NCBI GenBank assembly: GCA_017883385.1
Contig: JADGNQ010000016.1
Coordinates: forward strand, 1-64,000
Length of the DNA: 64,000 nt
DNA from: Candidatus Sulfotelmatobacter sp.
GTDB lineage: Bacteria > Acidobacteriota > Terriglobia > Terriglobales > Acidobacteriaceae
Direction of reading: 5' to 3'
The translations under genes and the position numbers were made by a program. The notes under the pieces were generated by a model, which had not been told where the DNA came from, did not search any database, and saw only the letters and a program-made list of their open reading frames with translations. Shown piece after piece: positions 61,845 through 64,000 of the stretch (its first letter is position 1; every line of letters begins with the position of its first letter).

Positions 61845-64000
61845 CTATCCGGAAATCAAGCAAGCCATGCGTGTTCTTGGGAACTCAACATTCAACGAGC
61901 CCTTTGACGTCGTCGCCTTGATGCCGAGGTCAACGGGGTAGAGCACCGTAGAATCGGGCATCGTCCAAGGCACATCCGTCTTCGCCGGACCATCGATTCT
62001 CCAGATTGCAAGTAGAGTCCGGCTCTGCGACCGCATTCCTAAAGCGACTGGTTTCTGCGAGTCGGTCACATCCGGAAGCCCTAGCGGATAGAAGGGGAGC
62101 GCGTCGGGAATACTCTTGCGAAGGAGATCCTTATAGATTCGGATGCCTTCTGCCACCTGCGGCCAAGCTTGCGGTGAAAGTGAGTCGAGATGTCCACTCT
62201 GATGAATGCGGCACATCATCGCCGTAACCATGTTGAAGCTGGCTTGATCAGCGTCGGAATTCGTCAGGGGATACGACCAGACTGCAAGTTGCTCGGGTAA
62301 AACGGCTGCTGACGCACCGACGAGAATCGCTGGCAGCTTTAGATAATCCTCCTGATCCGTCATGGACTGTATCTGAAGGTGACTGAGCATCGCGTAGTCC
62401 ATACGTCCGCCGCCGCTGCCGCAGTTCTCAATGACCAAGTTGGGATAGCGGCTCAGAAGGTTATCGAGCCACGCGATGTGGGCACGATTGTGCTCAAGTA
62501 AGCCCTGCCCGAAGCTGTCAGCCGAGAGTTCGGTTCCTTGCAGCGAATCGACGTTGTAATCCATCTTGATGTAGCCGATGCCGTACTCATTTACGAGTCT
62601 CGCAATCACCTGATCGAGATAAGCGCGCACTTCCAGGTTTCGGAAGTCCAGCAGATATCTCGAATTCTTCAGCACTCTCTTGCCGTGACGCACAAAAAAC
62701 CAGTTGTCAGGCTTCTCGGCCAGAAGCGACTTTGCTCCAGCCACTTCCGGCTCGAGCCACAATCCTGGAATCATTCCATTTCGCTTGATCTGATCGAGCA
62801 CGAATTTAAGTCCGCGCGGCCATCGACTCGAAGATGGTTGCCACGAGCCTATCGTTTGGCTCCAGTCCTCTTTGATATCCGCGTACCATCCCGCGTCGAT
62901 AACAAAGTATTCGCAACCAGCCTTTGCGGCGGCGGCAATGAGTGGTAATTCCTTTTCCTCTGTCGGGTCACCCCAGAGGCAATTCATGTAGTCGTTGAAA
63001 ATCACCGGACATCGCGAATTGTTCTCGCGCAGTTTCACGCAGGCGACGCGCCGATACCGGGTCAACGCCCCGACTGCCTCCGCGAAGCCACCCTGCACAC
63101 ATCCCACCGCGACAGGAACGGTTTCGTAGGTTTCTCCAGGTTTCAAACTCTTCCACGCTGCAGAGTGTAAATCGTCGGGGCCTCCGAGATAGGCGTAGAC
63201 GTCGTCGGCGTTATTATCGCGCGCAGAGATGTTGGAGAGCTCCCAATACCAGGACCCGTTGTGTTCAATCTGCCAGAACCAGGTGAGCCCCAGCAGCATG
63301 TTCTCGACCATGGCCATGGGTAAGTACCGTTCGGTCGACCAACTGCCGGTGCTTCCTGCCTGCGCTTCCGACCAGCTTGTCCGTTCGTTCTCGACAAAGC
63401 CCATCTCCGATGGCCGGAGCGTATGCCATTGGCCTTCCGCCATCCAGCTATTCAGAGCAACGTGGATGCGGAGTTCACGGTCATAATTCTGTGGATCGGC
63501 AAGTCCGTGGAGCATCGCCGAACTTAAGAACTCGATCCCAACCGGGGACTTCCCGCGGTTGGTGACGCGTGAATAGCGGCGAACGACGGGAACACTATGA
63601 AAGGCCTCATAGACAGATTCCACGGTTAGCCGCAAGACAGGGTCTGTGTGGATGCAGATTAGGCGTTTGCCTTGGCGTGTCGACTCCTCTCGCCTTTGCG
63701 CAAACAGCAACCGGGCTCCGGGCTGTCCGACGCCGGATTTCATGCCCTGATCAGGGGAGTTTTCGCCGCTGCATTGCAGCGCAACTTCGACGCCGGAGGA
63801 ATTGTCGGCTGCGGTTCCCGAAACCCCTACCGGGACCAGACGCTTTTGGCGCAATCTTCGCGCGATGATGTCGAAAGAGAAAACAAGATCATTCGTTTTC
63901 CAGGTAAAGGGCTCGGGAACAATTGAAGCAGGCAAGGAACGAGAGAGGCGCGGCAAAAGAGCGCCACAGGCCACGACTCCACTGGACGCGAGAAAGGTTC
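61845..64000 (-). CDS. GH36 alpha-galactosidase, 5' end beyond window
   Basis: The frame stays open to the window edge, giving about 718 codons. The GTG at 63974 is not the start: upstream codons read TFLASSGVVACGALL, the middle of a twin-arginine signal, so the arginine pair lies outside the window. An N-terminal beta-supersandwich leads to the barrel (YFVIDAGWYADIKEDWSQTI, GMIPGLWLEPEVAGAKSLL). The nucleophile Asp is in GIGYIKMDYNVDSL and the acid/base Asp in QSMTDQEDYLKL, with CGSGGGRMDYAML between them. The C-terminal beta-domain is complete. It releases alpha-D-galactose, for example from galactomannan side chains or raffinose-type sugars. It is the most upstream visible gene of the right-hand minus run. 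Confidence 0.92.
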   Translation of the reverse strand, partial: TFLASSGVVACGALLPRLSRSLPASIVPEPFTWKTNDLVFSFDIIARRLRQKRLVPVGVSGTAADNSSGVEVALQCSGENSPDQGMKSGVGQPGARLLFAQRREESTRQGKRLICIHTDPVLRLTVESVYEAFHSVPVVRRYSRVTNRGKSPVGIEFLSSAMLHGLADPQNYDRELRIHVALNSWMAEGQWHTLRPSEMGFVENERTSWSEAQAGSTGSWSTERYLPMAMVENMLLGLTWFWQIEHNGSWYWELSNISARDNNADDVYAYLGGPDDLHSAAWKSLKPGETYETVPVAVGCVQGGFAEAVGALTRYRRVACVKLRENNSRCPVIFNDYMNCLWGDPTEEKELPLIAAAAKAGCEYFVIDAGWYADIKEDWSQTIGSWQPSSSRWPRGLKFVLDQIKRNGMIPGLWLEPEVAGAKSLLAEKPDNWFFVRHGKRVLKNSRYLLDFRNLEVRAYLDQVIARLVNEYGIGYIKMDYNVDSLQGTELSADSFGQGLLEHNRAHIAWLDNLLSRYPNLVIENCGSGGGRMDYAMLSHLQIQSMTDQEDYLKLPAILVGASAAVLPEQLAVWSYPLTNSDADQASFNMVTAMMCRIHQSGHLDSLSPQAWPQVAEGIRIYKDLLRKSIPDALPFYPLGLPDVTDSQKPVALGMRSQSRTLLAIWRIDGPAKTDVPWTMPDSTVLYPVDLGIKATTSKGSLNVEFPRTRMACLISG

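Overview
The window reads as a moderately GC-rich Acidobacteriota chromosome (Terriglobia-like; inferred from gene content, not from a marker gene). Three traits point there: long TonB-dependent receptors with an N-terminal carboxypeptidase-regulatory-like (Oar-type) domain and no SusD partner; several secreted FG-GAP/ASPIC-UnbV (CRTAC1-type) proteins next to secreted TPR proteins; and many sugar hydrolases with twin-arginine signals. Almost the whole window is a multi-operon locus for plant cell-wall glycans, biased towards L-arabinose. It has three GH127 enzymes, GH51, L-arabinose isomerase, GH31 x2, GH3, GH29, GH36, GH42, a CE1-type esterase and a tannase/feruloyl-esterase-type hydrolase.

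Layout. 1-5432 (minus): a TonB receptor followed by an S9/DPP-IV-type peptidase cut by the window edge. 5845-11549: a plus-strand CRTAC1 gene converging on a minus TPR-CRTAC1-TPR operon. 11728-20660 (plus): GH127, DUF885 and DUF5695-like genes, then, after a 400-base regulatory gap, a second GH127. 20694-29550 (minus): a second TonB receptor, an MGH1-like glycosidase with a discoidin-like tail, araA, and a TPR gene. 29757-33563 (plus): periplasmic binding lipoprotein, sensor kinase and NarL-type regulator, tightly overlapping. 33580-36934 (minus): a TPR and a CRTAC1 gene. 37044-43518 (minus): GH127, MFS transporter, enolase-superfamily acid-sugar dehydratase, AraD1/FAH-type enzyme and beta-hydroxyacid dehydrogenase, largely translationally coupled. 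43685-45919 (plus): GH31. 45920-46801: a gene-poor stretch holding the 3' half of a tRNA-Asp gene, a probable integration scar. 46802-64000 (minus): LacI-family regulator, GH42, GH29, GH3, esterase, GH51, tannase-type hydrolase, GH31 and a truncated GH36.

Working model (inference): secreted esterases and exo-glycosidases strip arabinose, xylose, fucose and galactose from arabinan, arabinogalactan, extensin or xyloglucan-like material. The TonB receptors import oligosaccharides without SusD. AraA and a sugar-acid route feed central metabolism. Six near-identical palindromes around AGTAAACGTTTACT lie just upstream of the two TonB receptors, two GH127 genes (one shared with GH31) and one CRTAC1 gene, so much of the left and middle of the window looks like one LacI-type regulon. 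The three-gene sensory unit at 29.7-33.6 kb is a second control layer. The repeated CRTAC1/TPR genes are the least understood component and are good candidates for the missing surface-capture function.
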